A stretch of DNA of 64,000 nt, taken from Blastococcus carthaginiensis. GTDB taxonomy: Bacteria > Actinomycetota > Actinomycetes > Mycobacteriales > Geodermatophilaceae. How positions within the stretch are numbered: the first letter of the stretch is position 1; each line of letters starts with the position of its first letter. The stretch spans positions 62,001-126,000 of the forward strand of contig NZ_JASNFN010000014.1 of NCBI RefSeq assembly GCF_030731085.1, in the 5' to 3' direction. Positions 8,664 through 16,346 of this stretch are shown here, piece by piece. Made by a program: the position numbers and the translations under genes. Under the pieces are notes generated by a model that was given only the letters and a program-made list of their open reading frames with translations, had not been told where the DNA came from and made no database searches.

Positions 8664-9197
8664 TCAGCGGATGAGCGTCTCCACGTAGTCGGCACCGATG
8701 CCCACCCGGTCGTAGTGCTCGCGGCACAGCGCCAGGTAGTCGTGGACGTCGAAGTGGCCGGCGCTGCCGCCGTCCTCGTCCAGCCAGATCAGCGGGCCCT
8801 TGACGACGAAGAAGGCGCGCATCGGCTGGTCGGACTCGTAGGCCACGAGGGTGTGCCCCTCACCGGGGGTCTCGTAGACGAAGGAGCCCTCGGTCGCCGT
8901 CCACGGCTGCTCGAGGTACCCCCACTTCCCGCTGATGGTGTAGGCGAAGACTTCGTGCGGGTGGTAGTGCCGGTTGACCAGCCCGGCGGTCTTGGCCCAC
9001 AGGATGTCCGCCCAGCGGTTGTCGCGCGGGGAGATCCACAGCGGGCGGGAGACCACCGTCGGGCTCAACGGCACGTAGAAGCGGTCGTCGTCGACGGGCG
9101 CGAACTGGTGGAACACCTCCGGCTGCGCATCGGGCTTCATCGAGTTCACGATCGGCTTGAGGTCGCGCCAGAACTCGCCACCGGGTGCTTCGGGCAT
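8664..9197 (-). CDS. Cupin, 2,4'-dihydroxyacetophenone dioxygenase-like
   Basis: A 177-residue single-domain cupin. The metal-binding region RHYHPHEVFAY (His77, His79, His81, Glu82), the second cupin motif around PGEGHTLVAYES and the N-terminal DLKPIVNSMKPDAQPEVFHQF resemble iron dioxygenases that cleave the C-C bond of 2,4'-dihydroxyacetophenone. ATG at 9197 has a strong GAGGAGG just upstream. Its neighbours (AraC regulator, amidase, aldehyde dehydrogenase) fit a ring- or ketone-cleavage route feeding an aldehyde to the dehydrogenase. The general cupin call is secure; the substrate is inference. Confidence 0.75.
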   Translation of the reverse strand: MPEAPGGEFWRDLKPIVNSMKPDAQPEVFHQFAPVDDDRFYVPLSPTVVSRPLWISPRDNRWADILWAKTAGLVNRHYHPHEVFAYTISGKWGYLEQPWTATEGSFVYETPGEGHTLVAYESDQPMRAFFVVKGPLIWLDEDGGSAGHFDVHDYLALCREHYDRVGIGADYVETLIR

Positions 9198-9399
9198 GGA
9201 TTCCTCCTCGACTGGGTCAGGGCCTGCGCCCTGGTGCCGAGTGAAGACGACCCGCGGCGCCCGGTCTTCCACGTGCCGGACACGTCGTTTGCCTGATCAG
9301 GACATGCCCGAGCAGCCGCCGGCGGTGTCCCCTACCCGGGCATCCCGACGCGGGGAATGCCGCCCTGAGGGCCATCGCTGCCCGATCCCGGATGCGCCG

Positions 9400-9430
9400 G
9401 TGCCCGGCTCCAGGGGCTGGAACCGGGCAC
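9400..9430 (-). terminator. Rho-independent-like hairpin after glyS
   Basis: GTGCCCGGCTCCAG pairs with CTGGAACCGGGCAC (13 of 14 positions) around a 3-nt loop, 27 nt beyond the glyS stop. No U-tract follows, which is common for actinobacterial terminators. Confidence 0.7.
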
Positions 9431-9456
9431 CGGCGGCGAGGCGGGCGGCAGCGGGC

Positions 9457-10854
9457 TCAGCAGCCGGGGAGCCGTGCCGCGAGGTAGGACTCGACCTGGT
9501 CCAGGGCCACGCGCTCCTGGCTCATCGAGTCGCGCTCGCGGACGGTCACCGCCTGGTCCTCGAGGGTGTCGAAGTCGACGGTGAGGCAGAACGGGGTCCC
9601 GACCTCGTCCTGGCGCCGGTAGCGGCGGCCGATGGCACCGGCGTCGTCGAAGTCGACGTTCCAGTTCCGCCGCAGCGCGGCGGCCAGGTCGCGGGCCTTG
9701 GGCGAGAGGTCGGCGTTGCGCGACAGCGGCAGGACGGCGGCCTTCACCGGCGCCAGCCGCGGGTCGAGCTTCAGCACGGTGCGGGTGTCGACGCCGCCCT
9801 TGGCGTTGGGCGCCTCGTCCTCGGTGTAGGCCTCGACGAGGAAGGCCATGAGGGAGCGGGTGAGCCCGGCCGCCGGCTCGATGACGTACGGCGTCCAGCG
9901 GGAGTTGCTGGCCTGGTCGAAGTAGGACAGGTCGGTGCCCGAGTGCTGGGTGTGCGTGGACAGGTCGAAGTCGGTGCGGTTCGCGATGCCCTCCAGCTCA
10001 CCCCACTCCGAGCCCTGGAAGCCGAAGCGGTACTCGATGTCGACGGTGCGCTTCGAGTAGTGCGACAGCTTCTCCTTGGCGTGCTCGTAGTGCCGCAGGT
10101 TCTCCGGGTCGATGCCCAGGTCGGTGTACCAGCGGGTGCGCTCGTCGATCCAGTACTGGTGCCACTCCTCGTCGGTGCCGGGCTCGACGAAGAACTCCAT
10201 CTCCATCTGCTCGAACTCGCGGGTGCGGAAGATGAAGTTGCCCGGGGTGATCTCGTTGCGGAAGGATTTGCCGATCTGGCCGATGCCGAACGGCGGCTTC
10301 TTGCGCGCGGCCCCCATGACGTTGGCGAAGTTGACGAAGATGCCCTGCGCGGTCTCCGGGCGCAGGTAGTGCAGCCCCGACTCGTCCTCGACCGGGCCGA
10401 GGTGGGTCTTGAGCATCATGTTGAAGTCGCGCGGCTCGGTCCACGCGCCCTTGGTGCCGCAGTTCGGGCAGGCGATGTCGGCCAGGCCGTTCTCGGGGGC
10501 GCGCCCCTTCCGCGACTCGAACTCCTCCTCCAGGTGGTCCGCGCGGAACCGCTTGTGGCAGCTCTGGCACTCGGTGAGCGGGTCGGTGAAGACGCCGACG
10601 TGGCCCGACGCGACCCAGGTCTGGCGCGGGAGGATCACCGAGGAGTCCAGGCCCACGATGTCGTCCCGGCTCTGGACGACGGTGCGCCACCACTGGCGCT
10701 TGATGTTCTCCTTGAGCTCGACGCCGAGCGGGCCGTAGTCCCAGGCGGAGCGCGTACCGCCGTAGATCTCCCCGGACGGGAAGACGAAGCCCCGTCGCTT
10801 GCAGAGGTTGACGACCTTGTCGAGGCGGGCGGCGTCGTGCTTGGCGGTGCTCAC
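9457..10854 (-). CDS. glyS: Glycine--tRNA ligase, dimeric class II type
   Basis: Charges tRNA-Gly with glycine. The 465-residue product has the length of the alpha2 single-chain bacterial/archaeal-type enzyme. It begins with KVVNLCKRRGFVFPSGEIYGG, contains the class II motif regions FRNEITPGNFIFRTREFEQME and EPAAGLTRSLMAFL, and has the zinc-ribbon-like CQSCHKRF/CPNCG insertion. GTG at 10854 gives the family's usual N-terminus (VSTAKHDAARLDKVVNLC). It opens the conserved housekeeping run that continues to phoH. Essential cytoplasmic enzyme. Confidence 0.97.
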   Translation of the reverse strand: MSTAKHDAARLDKVVNLCKRRGFVFPSGEIYGGTRSAWDYGPLGVELKENIKRQWWRTVVQSRDDIVGLDSSVILPRQTWVASGHVGVFTDPLTECQSCHKRFRADHLEEEFESRKGRAPENGLADIACPNCGTKGAWTEPRDFNMMLKTHLGPVEDESGLHYLRPETAQGIFVNFANVMGAARKKPPFGIGQIGKSFRNEITPGNFIFRTREFEQMEMEFFVEPGTDEEWHQYWIDERTRWYTDLGIDPENLRHYEHAKEKLSHYSKRTVDIEYRFGFQGSEWGELEGIANRTDFDLSTHTQHSGTDLSYFDQASNSRWTPYVIEPAAGLTRSLMAFLVEAYTEDEAPNAKGGVDTRTVLKLDPRLAPVKAAVLPLSRNADLSPKARDLAAALRRNWNVDFDDAGAIGRRYRRQDEVGTPFCLTVDFDTLEDQAVTVRERDSMSQERVALDQVESYLAARLPGC

Positions 10855-10927
10855 GGGGAGGGGGCTCCATCCGGCTGGCGGTCGGCGGTTGACCTGCCCA
10901 CGGTAGTTGGCCGGGAGTGCGGCGCCC

Positions 10928-11338
10928 TCAGTCGGTGGCCGCGGCCGGCTGCCCGGCCGCCTCCGGGAAGAACAGCAGTGCGAGGGAGGCCCGGATCTCG
11001 GCGTGCCGCACGAGGAAGGCCCGCTCGTCCAGCCGTTTGCGCCGCAGCCACGCGGTGACCTCGTCGTTGCACTTGCTGGCGTTGCAGGGGCCGCAGGCCG
11101 GGACGACGTTGCCGAACGTGTACCGCCCACCGCGGGAGATCGGGAGCACGCAGTCGCGCTGCAGGGGCCGGCCGATGGCCCCGCAGTACGCGCACCCGCC
11201 CCACGCGTGCTCCAGCGCGGCCCACTGCGGGGCGCTCAGGTCGTGCTCGACGGCGTCCATGCGGCGCTTGCGCCGGCGGGCGTACCGGGCGGTGCGGGTG
11301 CGGCTGACCACGGCCCGACCGTAGGTGCTGACCGTCAC
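10928..11338 (-). CDS. Small HNH-endonuclease-like protein with Cys replacing the first catalytic His
   Basis: A 136-residue protein with a zinc-stabilised HNH core: CAYC (Cys49, Cys52), FGNVVPACGPCNASK (Asn77, Cys82, Cys85, Lys89) and a basic N-terminus. In active HNH nucleases the beta hairpin reads DH followed by PLSRGG. Here it is DCVLPISRGG, so the metal-activating His is Cys63. GTG at 11338 overlaps the preceding gene's stop (GTGA), which fixes a coupled start; GTG at 11311 is an alternative. It lies downstream of a monooxygenase-fold gene and upstream of glyS. It may be a nucleic-acid-binding protein rather than a nuclease. Confidence 0.75.
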   Translation of the reverse strand: MTVSTYGRAVVSRTRTARYARRRKRRMDAVEHDLSAPQWAALEHAWGGCAYCGAIGRPLQRDCVLPISRGGRYTFGNVVPACGPCNASKCNDEVTAWLRRKRLDERAFLVRHAEIRASLALLFFPEAAGQPAAATD

Positions 11339-11610
11339 TCGGTCAGGTAGGCGCCCGGCTCGTCGAGGGCGTGCACCCACACCGGCGCACCGGCGATCTT
11401 CACCTCGGCCGCCGAGAGCCCCCGCCGGTAGGCACCCACGCCGTCCCACCGGGTCACCAGCGCCCACAGGGTCGGGTCGTCGGCGGCCCGGCCCAGCTCG
11501 CCGCCGCGGAAGCCGGGCCGGGCGCCCAGCGCCGCCAGCAAGCCGGCCACCGCTTCGGCGAGCGCTCCTGCCTCGTCCGCCGTCACCCGCAGCCGCGTCA
11601 CCGCGAACAC
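11335..11610 (-). CDS. Antibiotic-biosynthesis-monooxygenase-like dimeric barrel protein
   Basis: A 91-residue protein with the ABM/dimeric alpha-beta barrel pattern: an opening strand VFAVTRLRV, a helix, FRGGELGRAADDPTLWALVTRWDGVGAYRRGL (strand-helix) and a closing VWVHALDEP strand. GTG at 11610 has a GGGGGAG element 5 nt upstream. Its stop overlaps the start of the HNH-like gene, so the two are co-translated. Members act in quinone oxidation or haem chemistry, or merely bind small ligands; nothing here says which. Confidence 0.65.
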   Translation of the reverse strand: MFAVTRLRVTADEAGALAEAVAGLLAALGARPGFRGGELGRAADDPTLWALVTRWDGVGAYRRGLSAAEVKIAGAPVWVHALDEPGAYLTE

Positions 11611-11680
11611 CCGCGCTCCCCCCGTCCGGCCCGCGCCGGCGTGCTCGTCACCGTCCCGTCCCGGGCGGCGTCCTCCCCGG

Positions 11681-12490
11681 TCAGCGGAAGTCGCAGACCG
11701 TCCCATCGGCGCCGACGTGCACCAGCAGCAGGAACGGCTCGCCGTCGTCGAGCTCCAGGGTGAAGGAGGCCACGTCGGTCGCGGACTCCGCCTGGTGCTC
11801 GACCCCGTCGAAGGTCCCGCTGGTGAAACCCTGCCCGCCGAGGGTGCCGGTGTAGAAGTAGTCGCCCAGCACCTGCGCCGGGTCCTCGCCGGCCGCCGCG
11901 GCGACGGCCGCCTCCTGCACCTCGGCGCAGGAGAGGTCGTAGGCGGTCTGGAAGTCGCCCTGCCCCACCGCCTCCACCCAGGCCAGCGCGACCTCGCCCG
12001 AGCCTGGGTAGAGCCCCTCGTCCGCGGGGACGGACCCGCCCATCCGGGCGCCGCCGGGCAGCTGTCCGGTCCCGCCGACGGGCGACGTCGACGACCGGGC
12101 CGGCTGCTCCTGCTGCCCGGCGGTCAGGACGGCGCCCTGCTCGGCGCCCCGCTGATCGCCGGCATCCCCGTCCAGCAGGAACAGCAGCAGGGTGCCCAGG
12201 CCGGCGATCAGCAGCACGGCGGCACCGATCAGCCACGGGAGCAGGGTCCGCTTCCGCGGGCGCCGAGCGGGTTCCCCCGGTCCACCGCCGTACCCGGGTG
12301 GGCCGTACGGCGGCGGCCCGGCCGGGGGGTGCTGGCCGTACCCGCCCGGCTGCCCCGGGGGCGGACCGACCGGAGCGGCCGGGAACGGCGCGTCCGGCGG
12401 GGCCCAGCCACGGGCGTTCCCGGCCGGTCCCTGCTGCCCGTCCGGATCCGGCGGGCCGGCGCGGTGGCTCCCGGAAGGTGGCTGCGTCAT
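11681..12490 (-). CDS. Membrane-anchored protein with Pro/Gly-rich cytoplasmic tail, function unknown
   Basis: A 269-residue protein. Residues 1 to about 80 are Pro/Gly/Gln-rich (repeated GPP and YG motifs). A basic RKRTLLPW then leads into one membrane span (LIGAAVLLIAGLGTLLLFLL). After a low-complexity linker the C-terminal 110 residues form an NTF2-like pattern starting ALAWVEAVGQGDFQTAYDLSCAEV. This tail-TM-globular layout is common among actinobacterial envelope proteins of unknown function. ATG at 12490; transcribed toward glyS and separate from uppS. Confidence 0.75.
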   Translation of the reverse strand: MTQPPSGSHRAGPPDPDGQQGPAGNARGWAPPDAPFPAAPVGPPPGQPGGYGQHPPAGPPPYGPPGYGGGPGEPARRPRKRTLLPWLIGAAVLLIAGLGTLLLFLLDGDAGDQRGAEQGAVLTAGQQEQPARSSTSPVGGTGQLPGGARMGGSVPADEGLYPGSGEVALAWVEAVGQGDFQTAYDLSCAEVQEAAVAAAAGEDPAQVLGDYFYTGTLGGQGFTSGTFDGVEHQAESATDVASFTLELDDGEPFLLLVHVGADGTVCDFR

Positions 12491-12566
12491 GGCGGTCGCT
12501 CTTCTGCTCGGTACCTCGTCCGGCCTGTTCGATCCGGTCGAGCGGAAACGTTACGTCCGGGGCGAG

Positions 12567-13331
12567 TCAGGCGGAACCGAACCGGCGCTGCCGCGAGGCG
12601 AACTCCTCGCAGGCCGCCCACAGGTGCCGCCGGTCGAAGTCGGGCCAGAGCGTGTCCAGGAAGACGAACTCGGCGTAGGCGGACTGCCACAGCAGGAAGT
12701 TGCTGGTCCGGTTCTCCCCCGAGCTGCGCACGAAGAGGTCGACGTCCTCCATGTCGGGCTCGTCCAGGAAGCGGGCGACCGTGGACTCGTCGACCTTGTC
12801 CGGGTCCAGCCGACCGGCGGCGACCTCGCGGGCGATCGCGGCCGCGGCGTCGGCGATCTCCGCCCGTCCGCCGTAGTTCACGCACATGGTGAGGGTGAGG
12901 ACGTCGTTGTCGCGGGTGAGCTCCTCGGCGATCTCGAGCTCCTTGATGACGCTGCGCCACAGCCGCGGCCGGCGCCCGGCCCAGCGGACCCGGACCCCGA
13001 GCTCGTGCATCTCGTCGCGGCGCCGGCGGATCACGTCGCGGTTGAAGCCCATGAGGAAGCGCACCTCCTCGGGGCTGCGCCGCCAGTTCTCGGTGGAGAA
13101 GGCGTACGCGCTGATCGCCTTGACGCCCAGCTCGATGGCGCCCTCGACGCAGTCGAAGAGCGAGGACTCCCCCGCCTCGTGCCCGGCGGTGCGGGGCAGG
13201 CCGCGAGAAGAGGCCCAGCGGCCGTTGCCGTCCATGACCAGCGCGATGTGCCGGGGGACCTTGTCCGGGGGCAGCTGCGGCGGACGGGCACCGGACGGGT
13301 GCGGGTTCGGGGCCTTGACCTCACGCCTCAT
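12567..13331 (-). CDS. uppS: Isoprenyl (polyprenyl) diphosphate synthase, cis type
   Basis: Condenses isopentenyl diphosphate onto an allylic primer to make the lipid carrier for cell-wall polymers. The 254-residue protein has the hallmark HIALVMDGNGRWASSRGLPRTAGHEAG with the catalytic Asp, the region AISAYAFSTENWRRS and the C-terminal LFVRSSGENRTSNFLLWQSAYAEF with the diphosphate-binding Arg residues. It overlaps the recO 3' end by 11 bp. Chain length (long-chain versus shorter product) cannot be settled from sequence alone. Confidence 0.95.
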   Translation of the reverse strand: MRREVKAPNPHPSGARPPQLPPDKVPRHIALVMDGNGRWASSRGLPRTAGHEAGESSLFDCVEGAIELGVKAISAYAFSTENWRRSPEEVRFLMGFNRDVIRRRRDEMHELGVRVRWAGRRPRLWRSVIKELEIAEELTRDNDVLTLTMCVNYGGRAEIADAAAAIAREVAAGRLDPDKVDESTVARFLDEPDMEDVDLFVRSSGENRTSNFLLWQSAYAEFVFLDTLWPDFDRRHLWAACEEFASRQRRFGSA

Positions 13332-14112
13332 GCAGCAGGCTCATCTCCCGGCGGGGCGCCGACTCGGTGCGGTCCACCAGCGGCAGCGAGCGCAGCCCGC
13401 GCTCCAGGTGCCACTGCAGCAGCGCGGCCACCAGGCCGCTGCCCTCCCGCCGGTTGGTGCCCTGGCTCGCCTCGGCCCGGGGCCAGTCGCCGGTCAGCAG
13501 CGCGTCGAGCAGCTCGATGGTGACCGGGTTCGGCATGGCCGAGCCGGCCGGGCGGCAGGCCGGGCAGACGGTGCCGCCGGCGGGCACGGAGAAGTGCCGG
13601 TGCGGGCCGGCCTCGCCGCAGCGGGCGCAGTCGGCGAGCGCGGGCTCCCAGCCGGCCACCGACATCGCCCGCAGCAGGAAGGCGTCGAGCACCAGCGGCG
13701 CGGGGTGGGCCCGCTCCCCCAGCGCCCGCAGGGCACCGACCACGAGGAGGAACAGCCGCAGCGAGGGCTCCTTCTCCTCGGCGGTGAGCCGGTCGGCGGT
13801 CTCCAGGACGGCGGTGCCGGCGGTGTAGGCCGGGTAGTCGGCGACGATCTCCTGCCCGTAGGCGCGGATCGACTCCACCTGGCTCACGATGTCCAGGTTG
13901 CGGCCGGTGTAGAACTGCACGTCGACGTGGGTGAACGGCTCGAGCCGGGCGCCGAACTTGCTCTTGGTCCGGCGCACGCCCTTGGCCACCGCACGCACCT
14001 TGCCGTGCCGCCGGGTGAGCACGGTGATGATGCGGTCGGCCTCGCCGAGCTTCTGGGTGCGCAGGACGATGCCCTCGTCCCGGTAGAGCGCCTTGGGGGT
14101 GTGTGCGCTCAC
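13321..14112 (-). CDS. recO: DNA repair protein RecO
   Basis: Loads RecA at gaps with RecR and anneals single strands. The 263-residue protein opens with the OB-fold sequence YRDEGIVLRTQKLGEADRIITVLTRRHG and carries the four-Cys zinc finger CARC (Cys-x2-Cys) followed by CPAC. It ends just upstream of uppS (overlap) and starts 2 bp after the era stop, so era, recO and uppS form one unit, as in many actinobacteria. Confidence 0.95.
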   Translation of the reverse strand: MSAHTPKALYRDEGIVLRTQKLGEADRIITVLTRRHGKVRAVAKGVRRTKSKFGARLEPFTHVDVQFYTGRNLDIVSQVESIRAYGQEIVADYPAYTAGTAVLETADRLTAEEKEPSLRLFLLVVGALRALGERAHPAPLVLDAFLLRAMSVAGWEPALADCARCGEAGPHRHFSVPAGGTVCPACRPAGSAMPNPVTIELLDALLTGDWPRAEASQGTNRREGSGLVAALLQWHLERGLRSLPLVDRTESAPRREMSLLHEA

Positions 14113-14113
14113 G

Positions 14114-15028
14114 TCAGTACCCGAGCCGGTTGAGCTTCTTCGGGTCGTCCTGCCACTCCCCGAGGACGGTGACGTGGAGCTCCAGGTGCACCCGGGCGCC
14201 CAGCAGCGCCTCCATGCCGTGGCGCGCCTCGGTGCCGATCGCCTTGATGATCGACCCGCCCCTGCCCAGCAGCATCGGCTTCTGGCTGGGCCGCTCGCAG
14301 TGCAGCAGCGCGTGCACCTCGACCAGCTCCTGCCCGGCCTGCTTGGGATCGGGACGGCGGTTCAGCTCCTCGATGGTGACCGCGAGGGAGTGCGGCACCT
14401 CCTGGAACACCTTCTCCAGCGCCGCCTCGCGCACCAGCTCGGCCAGCTGCCGCTCGGTGTCCTCGTCGGTGGTCTGCTCCTCCGGGTAGAGCGGCGGCCC
14501 CTCCGGCAGCAGGCCCACCAGCAGGTCCTCCAGGAGCTCCACCTGGTCACCCTTCACCGCGCTGACCGGCACCACCTCGGCGGCCTCGACCAGCTGGCTG
14601 GCCGCGATCAGCTGCTCGGCCACGTGCTTCCTCGCCGCGGCGTCGGTCTTGGTGACCACGACGACCACGGGCGCCTTCACCTCCTGCAGCTGGCGGGCGA
14701 TGAAGCGGTCACCGGTGCCGACGGGCTGGTCGGCCGGGACGCAGAGGACGACCACGTCGACGTCGGCCAGCGTGTCGCGCACGACGTCGTTGAGCCGGCG
14801 GCCCAGCAGGCTCTTGGGCTTGTGCAGCCCCGGGGTGTCGACCAGCACGACCTGCCCTCCGGGCCGGTGGACGACGCCGCGGATGGCGTGCCGGGTGGTC
14901 TGCGGCCGGTTGCTGACGATGCCGACCTTCTCGCCGACCATCGCGTTGGTCAGCGTGGTCTTGCCGGCGTTGGGGCGCCCGACCAGGGCCACGAAGCCGC
15001 TGCGGTAGGGCTGGTCAGGGTCGGTCAC
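14114..15028 (-). CDS. era: GTPase Era, 30S ribosome assembly factor
   Basis: Binds 16S rRNA near its 3' end during small-subunit maturation. The 304-residue product has G1 GRPNAGKTT, G3 DTPGLH and G4 TKTD in the GTPase half. A KH RNA-binding domain follows (GSIIKAIGTEARHGMEALLG) and the chain ends DDPKKLNRLGY, typical of Era. The start is GTG at 15028; upstream extension is low-complexity and lacks similarity. It precedes recO in a tight cluster and neighbours ybeY, another 16S-processing factor. Confidence 0.95.
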   Translation of the reverse strand: MTDPDQPYRSGFVALVGRPNAGKTTLTNAMVGEKVGIVSNRPQTTRHAIRGVVHRPGGQVVLVDTPGLHKPKSLLGRRLNDVVRDTLADVDVVVLCVPADQPVGTGDRFIARQLQEVKAPVVVVVTKTDAAARKHVAEQLIAASQLVEAAEVVPVSAVKGDQVELLEDLLVGLLPEGPPLYPEEQTTDEDTERQLAELVREAALEKVFQEVPHSLAVTIEELNRRPDPKQAGQELVEVHALLHCERPSQKPMLLGRGGSIIKAIGTEARHGMEALLGARVHLELHVTVLGEWQDDPKKLNRLGY

Positions 15029-15095
15029 ACCGGTCAGTCTCCCACCGGTGGCCGACAACGCCGCGCCCCGGCGGGCCACGGCACGGCGGGCGCGG

Positions 15096-15293
15096 TCAGG
15101 ACCAGGGCCGGCCGATCCGGTCGCGGCGCCCCGCGTCGAGCCGGGCGAGCTCCCGGGCGCCGGACAGCACCTCGCGGGCCAGCCGGCGCCCGGCCTCGGG
15201 CCAGGAGGACGCCGGCACCGCACGCCTCCCGGCGGGGCGGGCGAGCGCCCGCAGGACCAGGAGGACCAGCAGCAGGAAGAGCAGCGTCGTCAC
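15096..15293 (-). CDS. Small single-pass membrane protein, unknown
   Basis: A 65-residue protein with an N-terminal Leu/Val-rich span (TLLFLLLVLLVLRALA) followed by a basic amphipathic tail containing WPEAGRRLAREVLSGARELAR. GTG at 15293. The product is too short for motif analysis. It is supported by codon bias, the clear membrane segment and its fit between era and a divergent gene. It could be expressed with era, whose start lies 67 bp downstream. Confidence 0.5.
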   Translation of the reverse strand: MTTLLFLLLVLLVLRALARPAGRRAVPASSWPEAGRRLAREVLSGARELARLDAGRRDRIGRPWS

Positions 15294-15423
15294 GGCTCGA
15301 CGATCCGCTCCCGTGCACGCCGGCGGAAGTGGCAGGGACGACGGTCTGCGCAACGTTCCTGCCACCCGGCTGCTCGCGCTCCCCCGGGGCCGGGCCTCCG
15401 CTCCGGCTGGGAGGATCGGTCCT

Positions 15424-16011
15424 GTGCCAGGACGACAGCGGGACAGGGCGCGGCCACCTCGCGCGGCGGCGGACCGCGCCCGGCGGTCGCACGTCGAGCA
15501 GGTGCGCGGGCACCGCTTCATCGCCGGCTGGGGGCCGAAGCGGTCGGCGACCGTCGTCCCCGCACCGCTGAGCTACTGGCAGTACCGGCCCGGGGGCCCG
15601 TTCGCGGCCGGCGCCGCCGTGCTCGTCGTCGTCCTGTGGCTGGGGCTGTTCGGCTGGCTCGCCGGCGCGGCGGCCGCCCGCGAGGAGCTGCCGCTGGCGC
15701 TCGTCGCGGGTGTCGCGGTGTACGTGCTCAACACCCGGCGGGTCACCGTCTCCGACCACGGGCTGTCGTTCGACGTGGCCGGGAGCCGGACCGACCCGGC
15801 CGACGTCGTCCCCTCCGTGCTGGTGCAGGAGGTGCACGCCGGCCCCGCCCCCGCGGACTGGCCGCAGGCGGACAGGCGTGGCGGGTGGTGGCCCGGGCGC
15901 ACCCGGGTCGCCGTCCGGCACCTGGGCGACGACGGCGAGCAGGCGCTCACCGTGTGGCTGCGCGACCCGGCAGCCTTCGCCGACGCCCTCGGCGTCCCGC
16001 TGACCCGCTAA
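15424..16011 (+). CDS. Conserved-type membrane protein, unknown function
   Basis: A 195-residue protein with a basic N-terminus, two hydrophobic segments (AAVLVVVLWLGLFGWLAGAAAA and LPLALVAGVAVYVL) and a C-terminal beta-rich part beginning RRVTVSDHGLSF. GTG at 15424 has GGAGG 9 nt upstream, which decides the start over the longer open frame. It runs against the housekeeping cluster and its TAA stop overlaps that of the convergent cytidine deaminase-like gene by 3 bp. No function can be assigned. Confidence 0.7.
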   Translation: MPGRQRDRARPPRAAADRARRSHVEQVRGHRFIAGWGPKRSATVVPAPLSYWQYRPGGPFAAGAAVLVVVLWLGLFGWLAGAAAAREELPLALVAGVAVYVLNTRRVTVSDHGLSFDVAGSRTDPADVVPSVLVQEVHAGPAPADWPQADRRGGWWPGRTRVAVRHLGDDGEQALTVWLRDPAAFADALGVPLTR

Positions 16012-16340
16012 GCGGAGTCGCGCAGGGTGCCGTCGGGGCCGGCCAGGTGCACGGGCGCGCCGGCGGTGAGGTCGCGGACGGCGGCCAGCCCGGCCGGCTC
16101 CACGGCCTCGGCCGCGGAGACGACGACGGCGGCCTCCAGCCCCTCCACCCCGCTGGAGACGGCGGCGGCGACGGCGGCCTGGAGCGCGGTGAGGGTCAGC
16201 GACGGCAGCGCCACGCTCGCCGCCACGTAGGTGCGGCCGTCGGTGTCGCGCACCGCGGCGCCCTCGGTGGCGCCGGTGCGGGCGCGGGCCGAGCGGGCGA
16301 GGGTGACGAGCTTCGCGTCCTCGGGGTGCAGATCAGCCAC
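16008..16340 (-). CDS. Cytidine deaminase-like protein lacking the zinc ligands
   Basis: A 110-residue protein with the overall pattern of a cytidine deaminase (ARSARARTGATEGAAVRDTDGRTYVAA, then a helix with LTALQAAVAAAVSSG and a strand AAVVVS). The catalytic HAE/CAE and PCxxC zinc motifs are absent: there is no cysteine in the chain. It occupies the same position, between era and a CBS-domain protein, as its counterpart in mycobacteria, so it is conserved but probably not a deaminase. One of only four genes here ending in TAG. Confidence 0.75.
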   Translation of the reverse strand: MADLHPEDAKLVTLARSARARTGATEGAAVRDTDGRTYVAASVALPSLTLTALQAAVAAAVSSGVEGLEAAVVVSAAEAVEPAGLAAVRDLTAGAPVHLAGPDGTLRDSA

Positions 16341-16346
16341 GGGGCG

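Noticed and set aside
7639..8727. AraC regulator starting at 8727 and overlapping the cupin gene
   Set aside because: The extra 44 residues are Arg/Pro/Gly-rich without similarity, while GTG 8595 has an upstream GGAGG.
9271..9285. ACGTG-N5-CACGT as an AraC operator before the cupin gene
   Set aside because: Arms are only 5 bp, AraC sites are usually direct repeats, and such short palindromes are frequent in this base composition.
15034..15921. Long minus-strand frame opposite the 15424 membrane protein gene
   Set aside because: It has no hydrophobic or motif pattern and mirrors the codon bias of the plus-strand gene, which has its own Shine-Dalgarno sequence.
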